Shown here piece after piece: positions 1 to 6,354 of a DNA stretch of 6,354 nucleotides. Source of the stretch: Verrucomicrobiota bacterium (GTDB lineage: Bacteria > Verrucomicrobiota > Verrucomicrobiia > Verrucomicrobiales > DEV007). Positions within the stretch are counted from its first letter, which is position 1. Each line of letters begins with the position of its first letter. The stretch is taken from NCBI GenBank assembly GCA_027618625.1, contig JAQCER010000225.1, forward strand, positions 1 through 6,354, written 5' to 3'. A model generated the notes under the pieces. It did no database searches, was not told the origin of the DNA, and saw only the letters and a program-made list of their open reading frames with translations. Position numbers and translations under genes: made by a program.

Positions 1-294
1 TCCCACTCAGCCACCCATTCTCGGGTGCGCAGGTAACACGGTATACTTGCCAGCCTCCGCCCTACGTTCACTTTAGTCACGGCATCGGCAACCGGCTCTG
101 CCAGCCCATGCGCGTGCATACACGATACGATAAACCGAAAGAGAAAATATCGATAACCCGGTGTCGAGCTTCCATGCTCCGTGATCAGCGAACGTTTCTG
201 CTTCGCTCATCCTGTTTCATGCTGTCGCTCCCGTCACTTCGTCACGAAAAGACTTCTCGATGCAGTTCCATTCCGCTAACAGATTAGCAATCGC
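1..294. other. Upstream intergenic stretch with short hairpins, no convincing gene
   Basis: I see no convincing gene here. A perfect five-base-pair hairpin (CACCC at 12-16, GGGTG at 23-27, six-base loop) and a four-base-pair one (ATGC 108-111, GCAT 116-119) lie in the left part. On the minus strand a frame stays open from an ATG at 119 to the left edge (39 codons). It encodes no recognisable motif, and it could be the end of a gene or a translated repeat. Nearer the next gene, TTCGT-C-ACGAA (238-248) is a short inverted repeat. No clear -35/-10 pair, terminator or ribosome binding site could be picked out, although the promoter of the gene at 295 should be in this stretch. Confidence 0.5.
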
Positions 295-2241
295 ATGAAA
301 AAGCTCTCCCCACTCCTGCTCATTGTCCCGGCCGCCGCGCTAGCATTCCACTCTGCTTCAGGCCTGAACGATAACTTTGATGATGGTAATGACGACGGCT
401 GGGTTGTCTTCGATCCACTGGGATCCGCAGGGATCGCTGCCCCGGCAAAGATAACGTTCCCAGATGGTGCCTACCGGATACAGGGAAATGTGCCTGCCAT
501 CACAGATGGTGGCCCTGCCCGCGTGTTCGTCTTTCTGCAGGACGAGTCGCTGACCGATTTTTACATCGCTGCCGATCTGGTCGATTGGAATGACGACGTG
601 AATCAGGCAGTGGGATTGATTGGACGGGCAGGAAACGTCGGACTCGGCCAGACGACAGCCTACGTCTGTAACTACGATCCGAACCAGACGGGCAGCAATC
701 CGGGAGGCCAATTTCAAATCAACTATGTCGACAACGAGAGTGCCCCCTCCGACAGCACCATGGCCGCGGCCAACCTTGAGCTGATCGCAGATCACTCTTA
801 CCGCATGATCTTCTTTGGCAAAGGCGGCACGCTCACTGCGGCCCTCTACGACCTTCTGGATCTCACCCGCCCGGTCGCCCTTATTCAGACTGAAGAAGGC
901 GACCCGCGCGGAGAACTCTACGACAGCGGTTTCGTCGGCCTCTTCAACTTTGCCCGCAGCGGCAATCTCGACGAGACCGGCGTTGCCGACGCCACCTTCG
1001 ACAACGTCGTCCGCGAAACGACCAATCCTGACGAAGCCACATGGCCGCACATTTCGAGAGGGATCCCCGGCAGCCCTCGCATCGCAACCCTTACCCCAGC
1101 CTCAGGTGCTAACTTTGCCTCTGCCTTTGACGGCATCGTCGCCACCATCGCTAAGACTGGCGAAAGCCCAATCGACGGTGCCAGCGTGAAACTAGAAGTT
1201 AATGGCACCGATGTCACTGCCACATCCACCGTGACCGTTACCGAAGATGGCGCAGAGATTTCTTACTCCGGTCTCAGTGACGACACGCTCTACGCAGCGC
1301 GCATCACCGCAGCCACTGCTGCCGATACCGGATTGATTCACGAGTGGCGTTTCGATACCTTTGACATATCGGTTCTAAGACTCCCGGGAGCAGTCGTCAT
1401 TGAATCCGAGAACTACAACTTCGACTCAGGCGAATTTCTCACCGAAGCTGGCCCTGGAACGTTTGTCGACAAAGTCGGCGCGATCGATATCGACTACTTC
1501 GATTTCGACACCACCCCGCGAAACGATCTCCGGTTCGAGGACTTCGTCGAACTGCGGGCGCTCGGAGTAGATTCTCAGCCCGAAGAGATCGTCATGGATA
1601 CCGTGCGCCCAGGCATCGATGCCGAAGACGACTACGTCGTCAGTAGAACCGAAGGCGGCGAATGGATGAACTACACCCGTGATTTTCTTCCTGCGGACTA
1701 CGCCGTCTATCTCCGTGCCGCCAGCCGCGAGCCTCAGGACGTTCGGGTGGATCTTGTCACCGGCGCGACCACTGCCAACCAGACCTTACAGAGCATCGGT
1801 AAGTTCGCCGTTCGTTCCACCGTCAGCGGCCGGTCGTTTGAATATTTTCAACTGGTCGACGACGCGGGTGCTCCCAAAACCGTTTCTCTCAGCGGCGAAC
1901 AGACCCTGCGCCTGACCATTGGCGGCGAAGACGGCGCATTCGAGACCAAATACTCACTCTTTATGAACTACTTCATGCTGGTGCCCGCAGGCGGATCCCG
2001 TCAGTCGTTCGAAATTTTATCGGCGGAAAAGATCGATGGAGCCACTCCTGGCTTCCGTATCTCCTGGCGATCCATTCCGGGCTACAACTATTCGGTCGAC
2101 TACGGAGCCAGCCTCGATGCCTTGCAGCTGGAACTCGTCGATCTGGTCGCCGAGGAAGGCGTCACCTCGTTCGTCGATGAGGACGCCACACATTTTAGTC
2201 TCGGCTCCGGATTTTACAGAGTGCTCGAGACCCGCCCGTAG
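295..2241 (+). CDS. Secreted multidomain protein: lectin-like, Ig-like and CBM6-like regions, probably carbohydrate-binding
   Basis: This 648-residue protein is probably exported. Residues 1-23 form a signal peptide (MKK, then a hydrophobic stretch), with plausible cleavage after ALA (17) or a few residues later. Residues about 25-240 look like a concanavalin-type beta sandwich, opening with an acidic NFDDGNDDGW segment and closing with ATFDNVV. Residues about 262-355 resemble the Ig-like repeats common in verrucomicrobial surface proteins, ending in EWRFDTF. Residues about 365-563 resemble the carbohydrate-binding-module-6-like region of such proteins (IESENYNF at 369-376, GGEWMNYTR at 454-462, YAVYLRAAS at 469-477). 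Residues about 571-648 form a small beta-rich terminal domain ending in GFYRV. I see no catalytic domain, so binding of polysaccharide or the cell surface is inferred. There is no transmembrane anchor, LPXTG motif or PEP-CTERM tail. The ATG at 295 is chosen because it starts the signal peptide; it lacks a Shine-Dalgarno sequence. The gene is followed by unrelated transport genes and is probably its own transcription unit. Domain names are from recognised sequence style and were not searched. Confidence 0.85.
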   Translation: MKKLSPLLLIVPAAALAFHSASGLNDNFDDGNDDGWVVFDPLGSAGIAAPAKITFPDGAYRIQGNVPAITDGGPARVFVFLQDESLTDFYIAADLVDWNDDVNQAVGLIGRAGNVGLGQTTAYVCNYDPNQTGSNPGGQFQINYVDNESAPSDSTMAAANLELIADHSYRMIFFGKGGTLTAALYDLLDLTRPVALIQTEEGDPRGELYDSGFVGLFNFARSGNLDETGVADATFDNVVRETTNPDEATWPHISRGIPGSPRIATLTPASGANFASAFDGIVATIAKTGESPIDGASVKLEVNGTDVTATSTVTVTEDGAEISYSGLSDDTLYAARITAATAADTGLIHEWRFDTFDISVLRLPGAVVIESENYNFDSGEFLTEAGPGTFVDKVGAIDIDYFDFDTTPRNDLRFEDFVELRALGVDSQPEEIVMDTVRPGIDAEDDYVVSRTEGGEWMNYTRDFLPADYAVYLRAASREPQDVRVDLVTGATTANQTLQSIGKFAVRSTVSGRSFEYFQLVDDAGAPKTVSLSGEQTLRLTIGGEDGAFETKYSLFMNYFMLVPAGGSRQSFEILSAEKIDGATPGFRISWRSIPGYNYSVDYGASLDALQLELVDLVAEEGVTSFVDEDATHFSLGSGFYRVLETRP

Positions 2242-2262
2242 CGATAGCGATTCGGATCGATT

Positions 2263-2418
2263 GTGAGCCGCTTGAAACCGATCGGAGTGGTGGCAGGGTT
2301 TATGGCCGTCGCCTGTGCCATTCTTTTCATCGCTGCCTCAATCCGAGTGAACAAGTGGACGTCCCTCTTGGTGAGCAACTGTAGAAAAATCGGGTCGGCT
2401 TCTGCGTTTTGGTGGTGA
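2263..2418 (+). CDS. Possible small single-span membrane protein (51 aa)
   Basis: A short frame begins with GTG 21 bases after the preceding stop and ends with TGA at 2416-2418. Its product starts MSRLKPIG, giving a positively charged N-terminus. About 20 hydrophobic residues follow (roughly 8-27, VVAGFMAVACAILFIAASI), then RVNKW and a short polar tail with one Cys (C40) ending in FWW. A positive N-terminus followed by one clean hydrophobic helix is the layout of a small inner-membrane protein or an uncleaved signal anchor. Against it: the frame is short, the start is GTG without a Shine-Dalgarno sequence, and I recognise no family. It fills most of the gap between the two neighbouring genes. 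It could also be a decayed gene remnant or a chance frame. Confidence 0.3.
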   Translation: MSRLKPIGVVAGFMAVACAILFIAASIRVNKWTSLLVSNCRKIGSASAFWW

Positions 2419-2481
2419 TCAGCGTGAACCCCGTTTCGAGAGCCCGACTGAGGGAAATCTGGTCAGCAATTATTCATTTGC

Positions 2482-2931
2482 GTGACCTCCCTCATAGATC
2501 TAGCTTCCCCGGTGTTCAATCGTCTCCAGACGGCAAGCGCAGTGTTGCTGCTTACCCTTATGTCCGTTTTCGGCCAGACTGGGTTAATTCAGTGCCTCTG
2601 CACTGGCAGAGTCATTTTCGGCTCCGGCTCGGTCGAAATGTGCGCGGATGATTGCTGTAGAAAGAGTGATCATCTTCCGGGCCCGGAACAGGCGCCTTCG
2701 CCATGTGATGATGGCCCGTGCTGGAAGCTGATCACGCTGATTCCTACTGAGAGTGCAGCTGCCCCTGACACCGATCGAGGTGCCATTTCCCTTCCAGAGT
2801 TCGTTGTTGGATCAAGTCGCCCGCCACTACTGTGGAGCCCAACCGAGCAACTGTTCCAGCTCCAGAGGCATCGACCGCCTGATCGACCCGCCATTCCGCT
2901 CAGGGTCTTGTTCTCGACATTCCTCATTTGA
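2482..2931 (+). CDS. Small exported or membrane-anchored Cys-rich protein, upstream of the ABC exporter genes
   Basis: This 149-residue protein has no function I can name. A hydrophobic segment at about 18-36 (ASAVLLLTLMSVFGQTGLI) looks like a signal peptide or membrane anchor. It is followed by seven cysteines within 43 residues: CxC (38, 40), then C54, the pair C58-C59, C75 and C80, in an acidic context (CADDCC, CDDGPC). The rest is Pro-rich and closes with a hydrophobic tail, PPDRPAIPLRVLFSTFLI. The spacing suggests a periplasmic metal-binding or disulfide-containing protein. It resembles in outline the short Cys-rich proteins found beside metal efflux genes in other phyla, but I cannot show homology. 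The start is the GTG at 2482; alternative in-frame starts are GTG 2512, GTG 2542 and ATG 2560, and none has a good ribosome binding site. The adaptor gene begins 95 bases downstream with no evident terminator between, so co-transcription is plausible. Confidence 0.65.
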   Translation: MTSLIDLASPVFNRLQTASAVLLLTLMSVFGQTGLIQCLCTGRVIFGSGSVEMCADDCCRKSDHLPGPEQAPSPCDDGPCWKLITLIPTESAAAPDTDRGAISLPEFVVGSSRPPLLWSPTEQLFQLQRHRPPDRPAIPLRVLFSTFLI

Positions 2932-3026
2932 AGCAACTGATTCTCCGGTTCGCTCGACACCGTCCTGTGGCATTGTCACGAATGATCGGGATCGAGCTTA
3001 GCTCTACCACGAGAACAGTTGAATGA
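2932..3026. other. Intergenic gap before the adaptor gene
   Basis: This gap separates the Cys-rich protein gene from the adaptor gene. I see no strong hairpin followed by a T-run and no clear promoter. GAGC-TTA-GCTC just before 3005 is only a four-base-pair stem. The sequence is therefore compatible with read-through transcription. Two overlapping ATGs lie at its end (3023 and 3027); only the one at 3027 opens the adaptor frame. Confidence 0.4.
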
Positions 3027-4487
3027 ATGACGTCTACAAATCTATTTTCCAACAAGTCTCCTTCGTCCTCTCACGAGGCGCTCCCAACAGCCGATCGCAA
3101 ACGCCGCCTACAACCGTGGATGCTGCCCTCCGTATTGGTGTTGGCCTTTGGGGCAGTAATTGCATGGGCATTCGCGGATCGACTGTTCCCTGCCCGCGAA
3201 GTCACCGTCACCCCGACGATCCTCCTTTCGGACATCGAGCAAGAAGCGACTGATGCTTCATCGCATACGGCGAGCCCAACCCGTCCAGCGGTCGACTACT
3301 CAGCTACGATGCTGTTTCAAGCGGCTGGCTGGTTCGAGCCAGATCCGTTGCCGATTCGTGCTCCGGCCCTGGTGGATGGTGTGGTCGATGAGGTGTTCGT
3401 GCTGGAGGGCGAGACCGTGAAGAAGGGGCAACCGCTTGCCAGCCTGATTCCAGACGACACCCAATTGCTTGTCGATGGCTCAAGGCGAAAGCTGGAACAA
3501 ACCATCGCCGAGCACCACATGAATCTCGCGAACATTCCGGCTGTTCAAGCCGAAGCGGCAAGCGTGTTCGATCAGATCAAATCTGCCGAGGCCAGCCTTG
3601 CCGAAGTTTCGGACAAATTCTCGCGTCTCGGTGGATTATCGAAAGGCACCGTCTCGGACCAGGAAATCACGGCTGCGCGCCTGGCGGTCGATTCCCAGAC
3701 AGCGAAGATTGCTGCGCTCAAATCGGATCACGCTGCTGTTCTAGCCCGTCTGGACGCAATCAAAGCACAAAGCAAAGTGTTCGATGCCATGATCGCTGCA
3801 GCTGAAGTGGAACTATCCGTAAGCGAACTCGCGCTCGCTCGCACCAAAGTTGTATCGCCGGTCGATGGTGTCGTGCTGGAGCTCAAGGCAGCACCCGGCC
3901 AGAAGAAACTGCTGCCCATGGACGATCCGGATTCCGCGACAGTAGCAGTGTTGTTCGAACCGGGAAAACTACAGGCACGCGTTGATGTTCCGTTAGCCGA
4001 CGCCCGGCAACTGGCCCAGGGACAGGCAGCCATTATCACCAGCGACTTCCTGCCGAATGCCGAATTCAAAGGTGTTGTCTCGCGAATCGTCGGCACCGCC
4101 GATCTCCAGCGCAATACCTTGCAGGCGAAAGTCCGGGTGATCGACCCAGATGAACGCCTGCGCCCGGAGATGCTTTGCCGCGTCAAGTTTCTCGATAATG
4201 TCAAGGCCTCACAGGCCATAGCACGCAGCCCTACCAGCGATGGCTCGCGTTCGGTGATGGCACCGATTGAAGGCCTCATCGATCGCGATGGCAGCAATGC
4301 CAACGCCTGGGTAGTCAGTCCAGACGGCTCGCGCGCGCTTCGTCGTGGTGTCGAACTTGGCAGCCTTGAAATCGATGGCTACGTTGCCGTCCGCTCTGGA
4401 TTGCTGGCCGGCGAACGCCTCATCCTGCCGCCCCACGACGGTCTCGAAAAAGGACGCCGAATTGAACCAAAGGAAGCGAAACCCTGA
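3027..4487 (+). CDS. HlyD/MacA-type periplasmic adaptor (membrane fusion protein) of an ABC exporter
   Basis: This 486-residue protein should link the inner-membrane ABC transporter to the periplasm and perhaps to a TolC-like channel. After a polar, basic N-terminus (RKRR at 24-27), one membrane span at about 31-50 anchors it. Residues 105-140 form the first half of a lipoyl-like domain (IRAPALVDGVVDEVFVLEGE, then VKKGQPL). Residues about 145-272 are a helical hairpin rich in Ala, Glu and Gln, likely coiled coil. The second lipoyl half is at about 274-290 (VVSPVDGVVLELKAAPGQ). A beta-barrel follows at about 300-390, ending in RPEMLCRVKFL, and a membrane-proximal domain at about 408-480 (VMAPIEGLI, then ALRRGVELG and GLLAGERLI). 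This is the full domain order of the family. The start at 3027 places the charged segment directly before the span. The ATPase gene follows after 12 bases, which indicates an operon. Its closest relatives are probably adaptors of MacAB/DevBCA-like ABC systems rather than RND pumps, judging by the neighbours. Substrate unknown. Confidence 0.92.
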   Translation: MTSTNLFSNKSPSSSHEALPTADRKRRLQPWMLPSVLVLAFGAVIAWAFADRLFPAREVTVTPTILLSDIEQEATDASSHTASPTRPAVDYSATMLFQAAGWFEPDPLPIRAPALVDGVVDEVFVLEGETVKKGQPLASLIPDDTQLLVDGSRRKLEQTIAEHHMNLANIPAVQAEAASVFDQIKSAEASLAEVSDKFSRLGGLSKGTVSDQEITAARLAVDSQTAKIAALKSDHAAVLARLDAIKAQSKVFDAMIAAAEVELSVSELALARTKVVSPVDGVVLELKAAPGQKKLLPMDDPDSATVAVLFEPGKLQARVDVPLADARQLAQGQAAIITSDFLPNAEFKGVVSRIVGTADLQRNTLQAKVRVIDPDERLRPEMLCRVKFLDNVKASQAIARSPTSDGSRSVMAPIEGLIDRDGSNANAWVVSPDGSRALRRGVELGSLEIDGYVAVRSGLLAGERLILPPHDGLEKGRRIEPKEAKP

Positions 4488-4499
4488 AAAATCCTAACA

Positions 4500-5192
4500 A
4501 TGGCACAGAATCCTTTCATACATTGCAAGGGACTCACAAAGTCCTATCACAAGGGCAACACCACGGTGACGCCCCTTGAGAATCTTGATCTTGGGGTCGC
4601 AGAAGGTCATTTCCTGGCACTCATGGGACCATCCGGAAGCGGCAAGACCACGCTGCTCAATCTTGTGGCTGGCATCGACAGCCCCAGCGCTGGCGAGTTG
4701 AATATCGGCGGCATTGACATCGCCCGCCTGAATCGCGGCGCCCTTACCAACTGGCGCGCGAAGAATGTCGGCTACATCTTTCAGCTCTACCACCTGGTTC
4801 CCATACTCTCCGCCTTTGAAAACGTCGAGCTCCCACTGCTACTCTCGCGACAGAGCCGAGCTGAACGCCGCTACCGTGTCATGCAGACACTCGAACTCGT
4901 CGGACTGAGCGATCGTGCAGACCATCGACCGACCGAGCTCTCTGGCGGGCAGGAACAGCGCGTCGCAATCGCTCGAGCGATCGTTGCCGATCCTCGACTG
5001 CTCGTTGCGGACGAACCGACGGGTGACCTTGACCGCGAATCCGCCACGCAGATCCTCGATCTCCTGCGCATGTTAGTGCGGGATCACGGCAAGACCATCG
5101 TCATGGTTACGCACGATCCGAAGGCCGCTGCCGCCGCTGACAAAACCCTGCATCTGGAGAAAGGCCGCCTCGCGGAACCACCAACGCCATGA
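4500..5192 (+). CDS. ABC transporter ATP-binding protein, MacB/LolD-type
   Basis: This 230-residue cytoplasmic ATPase is a complete nucleotide-binding subunit of usual length. Visible motifs are a likely A-loop Tyr (Y16), Walker A GPSGSGKT (43-50), Q-loop Gln in GYIFQ (Q95), signature LSGGQ (147-151), Walker B LLVADEP with D171 and the catalytic E172, D-loop TGDLD (174-178), and the switch His in VMVTHD (H205). The segment [23 protein letters not shown] (residues 91-113) is characteristic of the MacB/LolD/FtsE branch, whose partners are FtsX-like permeases. All catalytic residues are present, so it should be active. It lies 12 bases after the adaptor gene and overlaps the permease gene by four bases (ATGA), a sign of translational coupling. 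The assignment is confident at family level; LolD-like lipoprotein release is less likely because an adaptor gene is part of the cluster. Confidence 0.96.
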   Translation: MAQNPFIHCKGLTKSYHKGNTTVTPLENLDLGVAEGHFLALMGPSGSGKTTLLNLVAGIDSPSAGELNIGGIDIARLNRGALTNWRAKNVGYIFQLYHLVPILSAFENVELPLLLSRQSRAERRYRVMQTLELVGLSDRADHRPTELSGGQEQRVAIARAIVADPRLLVADEPTGDLDRESATQILDLLRMLVRDHGKTIVMVTHDPKAAAAADKTLHLEKGRLAEPPTP

Positions 5193-6343
5193 TCAGGAAC
5201 CTGCCAGCTCTCACAGGCCTCGCCCTGAAGCAAGTGACGCGCCACCGTGTTCGTTCACTGCTGACTGTGCTCGGTGTCGCCATGGGCATGTTTCTCTTTG
5301 CCACAGTCGAAACCATGCAGCGCAGCCTGAGGGATGCCACAGAGATCAGCGCCAACGACACCACGTTAGTCGTCTATCGCGAGAATCGCTTCTGCCCCGC
5401 CAGCAGCAGATTGCCCGAGCACTATGAGTCACAGATCCGGAAGATCGATGGCGTGAAAGAAGTCATTCCCATTCAGATCGTCGTCAACAACTGCGGGGCC
5501 AGCCTCGACGTGATCGCCTTTCGCGGCGTCCCGCCTGACAGCCTCGAACGCTACGCTCCGCAGCTGACGGTTGAGGCTGGATCAATCAGCGACTGGAAGA
5601 AGCGCAGCGACTCGGCACTGCTCGGCAAGCACTTTGCAGCAAGACGTGGTCTGAAAGTCGGCGACCGCTTTGACGCCGCGGGTGTCACCGTCTCGGTGGC
5701 TGGCATTATCGAAAGCGACCAACCACAAGACAACAACGTCGCCTACGTGCATCTCGATTTCCTGCAACAAGCATCGCGCGCTGGCCTTGGCATTGTCACA
5801 CAGTTCAACGTGCGCGCGGAATCGTCCGAGCAACTCGCCCGCATCGCCAGCGAGATCGATGCCTCCTTTGCCACCGATCAACAACCCACCAGCACACGTC
5901 CAGAGAAAGCCTTCTTTGCACAGACCGCAAGCGAGCTCATTGAGCTTGTGGGATTCACGCGATGGCTTGGAGTAGGCGCTGTCGCCGCTGTGCTGGGACT
6001 CGTTGCCAACGCCGTGCTCCTCGTCGTGCGTGGCCGCGTGAAAGAGAACGCTGTCCTGCAAACTCTCGGATACCCTCAGCGAACGATCGGCGTGCTGGTC
6101 GCGATCGAAGGAGTGCTTCTTGGTCTTGCGGGCGGCATCGTTGGAGTCACTTTTGCGTTTTTCTTCCTTTCGTGGCAAAGCATCACGATTGGCAACGAGG
6201 GGCTGACAATGTCAGTCGTTCCTGACATTGTGATCGTCTTGCGCGGTCTCGTGGTCGCCTTTTCCCTCGGCCTAGTCGCCAGCCTTTACCCTGCCTGGAA
6301 GGCTTCGAGAGTTCCCATCGTTCACTCTCTGCGTGCCTCCTGA
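5189..6343 (+). CDS. ABC transporter permease, FtsX/MacB-type
   Basis: This 384-residue inner-membrane permease has the standard four-span layout: span 1 at about 24-43 (after the basic RHRVRSLLTVLGV), a large periplasmic domain at about 44-255, then spans at about 257-280, 300-328 and 345-368. Between spans 2 and 3 the cytoplasmic loop RGRVKENAVLQTLGYPQRTI (281-300) matches the ATPase-contacting loop of FtsX-family permeases, and the C-terminus (YPAWKASRVPIVHSLRA) is also typical. Unlike MacB itself it has no fused ATPase; that is the separate gene overlapping its start. The periplasmic domain holds cysteines at 69 (ENRFCPASS) and 102 (NNCGASLD), the only two in the protein, which could pair. 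The start is fixed by the ATGA overlap. It probably works as a mechanotransmitting unit with the adaptor, either as a homodimer or paired with a second permease encoded just downstream. Substrate unknown. Confidence 0.94.
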   Translation: MIRNLPALTGLALKQVTRHRVRSLLTVLGVAMGMFLFATVETMQRSLRDATEISANDTTLVVYRENRFCPASSRLPEHYESQIRKIDGVKEVIPIQIVVNNCGASLDVIAFRGVPPDSLERYAPQLTVEAGSISDWKKRSDSALLGKHFAARRGLKVGDRFDAAGVTVSVAGIIESDQPQDNNVAYVHLDFLQQASRAGLGIVTQFNVRAESSEQLARIASEIDASFATDQQPTSTRPEKAFFAQTASELIELVGFTRWLGVGAVAAVLGLVANAVLLVVRGRVKENAVLQTLGYPQRTIGVLVAIEGVLLGLAGGIVGVTFAFFFLSWQSITIGNEGLTMSVVPDIVIVLRGLVVAFSLGLVASLYPAWKASRVPIVHSLRAS

Positions 6344-6347
6344 ACTC

Positions 6348-6354
6348 ATGCTTC
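6348..6354 (+). CDS. Probable start of the next operon gene (partial), perhaps a second permease
   Basis: An ATG begins four bases after the permease stop, followed by CTT and a final C at the window edge, so only Met-Leu and one base are visible. The very short spacing matches the tight packing of the upstream genes. Clusters of this type often carry two FtsX-like permease genes in tandem, and that is the likeliest identity, but the seven bases themselves cannot show it. Confidence 0.35.

Noticed and set aside
1..20. Minus-strand TGGCTGAGTGG resembling the D-arm of a tRNA-Ser running off the left edge
   Set aside because: Only about 20 bases are visible, the preceding seven bases (GAATGGG) are an unusual acceptor strand, and no anticodon or T-arm can be seen.
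238..248. Inverted repeat TTCGT-C-ACGAA as an operator for the gene at 295
   Set aside because: Five-base arms around one base arise easily by chance, there is no second copy, and no regulator gene is nearby.
358..1050. 230-codon minus-strand frame opposite the secreted protein gene
   Set aside because: It is antisense to a gene with clear domains; long antisense frames are common in GC-rich coding DNA, and its product shows no motif.
2242..2290. Terminator after the secreted protein gene
   Set aside because: CCGATCGG is a short palindrome, but there is no longer stem and no following T-run.
181..2424. The ten-mer GTGATCAGCG occurs at 181 and 2415 in the two intergenic regions
   Set aside because: The match does not extend beyond ten bases, contains the palindrome TGATCA, and gives no sign of a larger repeat.
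2409..2651. 80-codon + strand frame overlapping the Cys-rich protein gene
   Set aside because: Its product has no signal, motif or sensible composition, and the overlapping frame has a coherent signal segment and cysteine pattern.
3728..4303. 191-codon minus-strand frame opposite the adaptor gene
   Set aside because: Its Ser/Ala/Arg-rich product is typical of an antisense shadow, and the + strand carries the full adaptor domain order.
5582..6178. 198-codon minus-strand frame opposite the permease gene
   Set aside because: It is antisense to a well-supported FtsX-type permease and has no recognisable domain.
1..6354. CRISPR array, insertion sequence or phage element
   Set aside because: No regularly spaced direct repeats, transposase or integrase motifs, or terminal inverted repeats are visible.

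Overview
The window is moderately GC-rich bacterial DNA in which every well-supported gene lies on the + strand. The best guess for its source is a member of the Verrucomicrobia within the PVC superphylum. That rests on the style of the first gene: a secreted mosaic protein with a lectin-like region, an Ig-like region, a carbohydrate-binding-module-like region and a C-terminal 'ISWRS..GYNYSVDYG...GFYRV' domain. A planctomycete cannot be excluded. None of the start codons has a convincing Shine-Dalgarno sequence.

Layout. Positions 1-294 hold no convincing gene; the left part can fold into short hairpins and may be the end of a structured element or repeat. Positions 295-2241 encode a 648-residue exported, probably carbohydrate-binding protein. 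A possible 51-codon single-membrane-span ORF (2263-2418) follows. Then come four tightly arranged genes: a small exported protein with seven cysteines (2482-2931), a HlyD/MacA-type periplasmic adaptor (3027-4487), a MacB/LolD-type ABC ATPase (4500-5192) and an FtsX/MacB-type permease (5189-6343, overlapping the ATPase gene by ATGA). An ATG four bases after the permease stop probably begins another gene, plausibly a second permease.

The adaptor, ATPase and permease should form one inner-membrane ATP-driven machine. The ATPase powers the permease, and the adaptor connects it across the periplasm, possibly to an outer-membrane channel that is not in this window. The substrate is unknown. The most interesting element is the small Cys-rich protein just upstream, together with two cysteines in the permease's periplasmic domain. 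They suggest, without proof, a thiol-, metal- or redox-related role.
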